In this document: one piece after another, positions 63,961-64,000 of the stretch
Position numbering within the stretch: position 1 is the stretch's first letter
Layout: each line of letters begins with the position of its first letter
Source: Paralithodes platypus
Taxonomy: Eukaryota > Arthropoda > Malacostraca > Decapoda > Lithodidae
Direction of reading: 5' to 3'
Length of the DNA stretch: 64,000 nucleotides
Assembly: GCA_032716605.1 (NCBI GenBank)
Contig: CM064517.1
Span: forward strand, 21,175,276 to 21,239,275
Program-made: the position numbers and the translations under genes
The notes under the pieces: model-generated
Told to the model about the DNA's origin: nothing
Seen by the model: the letters and a program-made list of their open reading frames with translations, nothing else
Database searches by the model: none

Positions 63961-64000
63961 CTACTGTATAAGGCCAGGAGTGGAACTCTGCAAACATTTT

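Noticed and set aside
1..64000. Host exons
   Set aside because: No stretch with non-repeat protein motifs and consistent splice sites was recognised; this is a limit of reading by eye, not proof of absence.

Overview
This is a repeat-dense window from an animal nuclear genome. I see no host protein-coding gene, no rRNA or tRNA gene, and no bacterial-style gene organisation. Almost everything recognisable is a transposable element or a fragment of one, often nested. The combination of DIRS-type tyrosine-recombinase retrotransposons, BEL/Pao and Ty3/Gypsy elements, a CR1/L2-type LINE, TTAA-inserting MITEs and an AT-rich, microsatellite-rich background suggests a marine invertebrate, most likely a decapod crustacean. 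That is inference from composition and element repertoire; no host gene confirms it.

Layout, left to right. 1-4.8 kb: degenerate BEL/Pao element on the minus strand, its 3' end beyond the window. 5.1-5.9 kb: broken SGNH-hydrolase reading frame (minus). 5.9-6.6 kb: TTAA-flanked, piggyBac-like MITE. 7.1-11.2 kb: Gypsy-type element (plus) whose integrase precedes RT-RNase H, interrupted by a TA-flanked pogo/Tigger-like MITE. 11.2-15.2 kb: 5' half of a second Gypsy-type element (minus) with its long LTR and primer-binding site. 15.4-31.6 kb: a repeat split in three by a CR1/L2-like LINE (16.2-21.5 kb, itself carrying a TTAA MITE) and by a structurally complete DIRS element (22.5-31.2 kb, minus). 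31.6-32.8 kb: 3' fragment of a third DIRS. 32.9-33.7 kb: two copies of a tRNA-like SINE. 34.8-42.8 kb: decayed DIRS copy (plus). 42.9-43.9 kb: LINE RT fragment (minus). 43.9-45.6 kb: solo LTR. 45.6-47.5 kb: pogo/Tigger-like element with a nested TTAA MITE. 48.9-50.3 kb: 155-bp tandem repeats interrupted by a TTAA element. 52.0-58.9 kb: two LTRs in opposite orientation, the first containing a 3.5-kb hAT-like element that holds three TTAA elements. 59.8-60.9 kb: TTAA MITE with another TTAA element inside it. 61.0-63.45 kb: uninterrupted second copy of the 15.4-31.6 kb repeat, which supplies empty sites for the LINE and DIRS insertions. 63.8-64.0 kb: hAT-like terminus and DIRS terminal repeat.

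How the parts work together. The DIRS element at 22.5-31.2 kb is the only element that looks complete: gag, RT/RNase H and tyrosine recombinase are open, the inverted terminal repeats are essentially identical, and the internal complementary region matches both outer ends. The other autonomous elements carry stops, frameshifts, deletions or insertions. The best candidates for novelty are the integrase-first Gypsy element, the tandem array of 3'-splice-site-like modules in the LINE leader, the SR-rich DIRS gag, a covarying hairpin at the DIRS termini, several unrelated TTAA-flanked families, and a small conserved reading frame whose two copies differ in length by whole codons.
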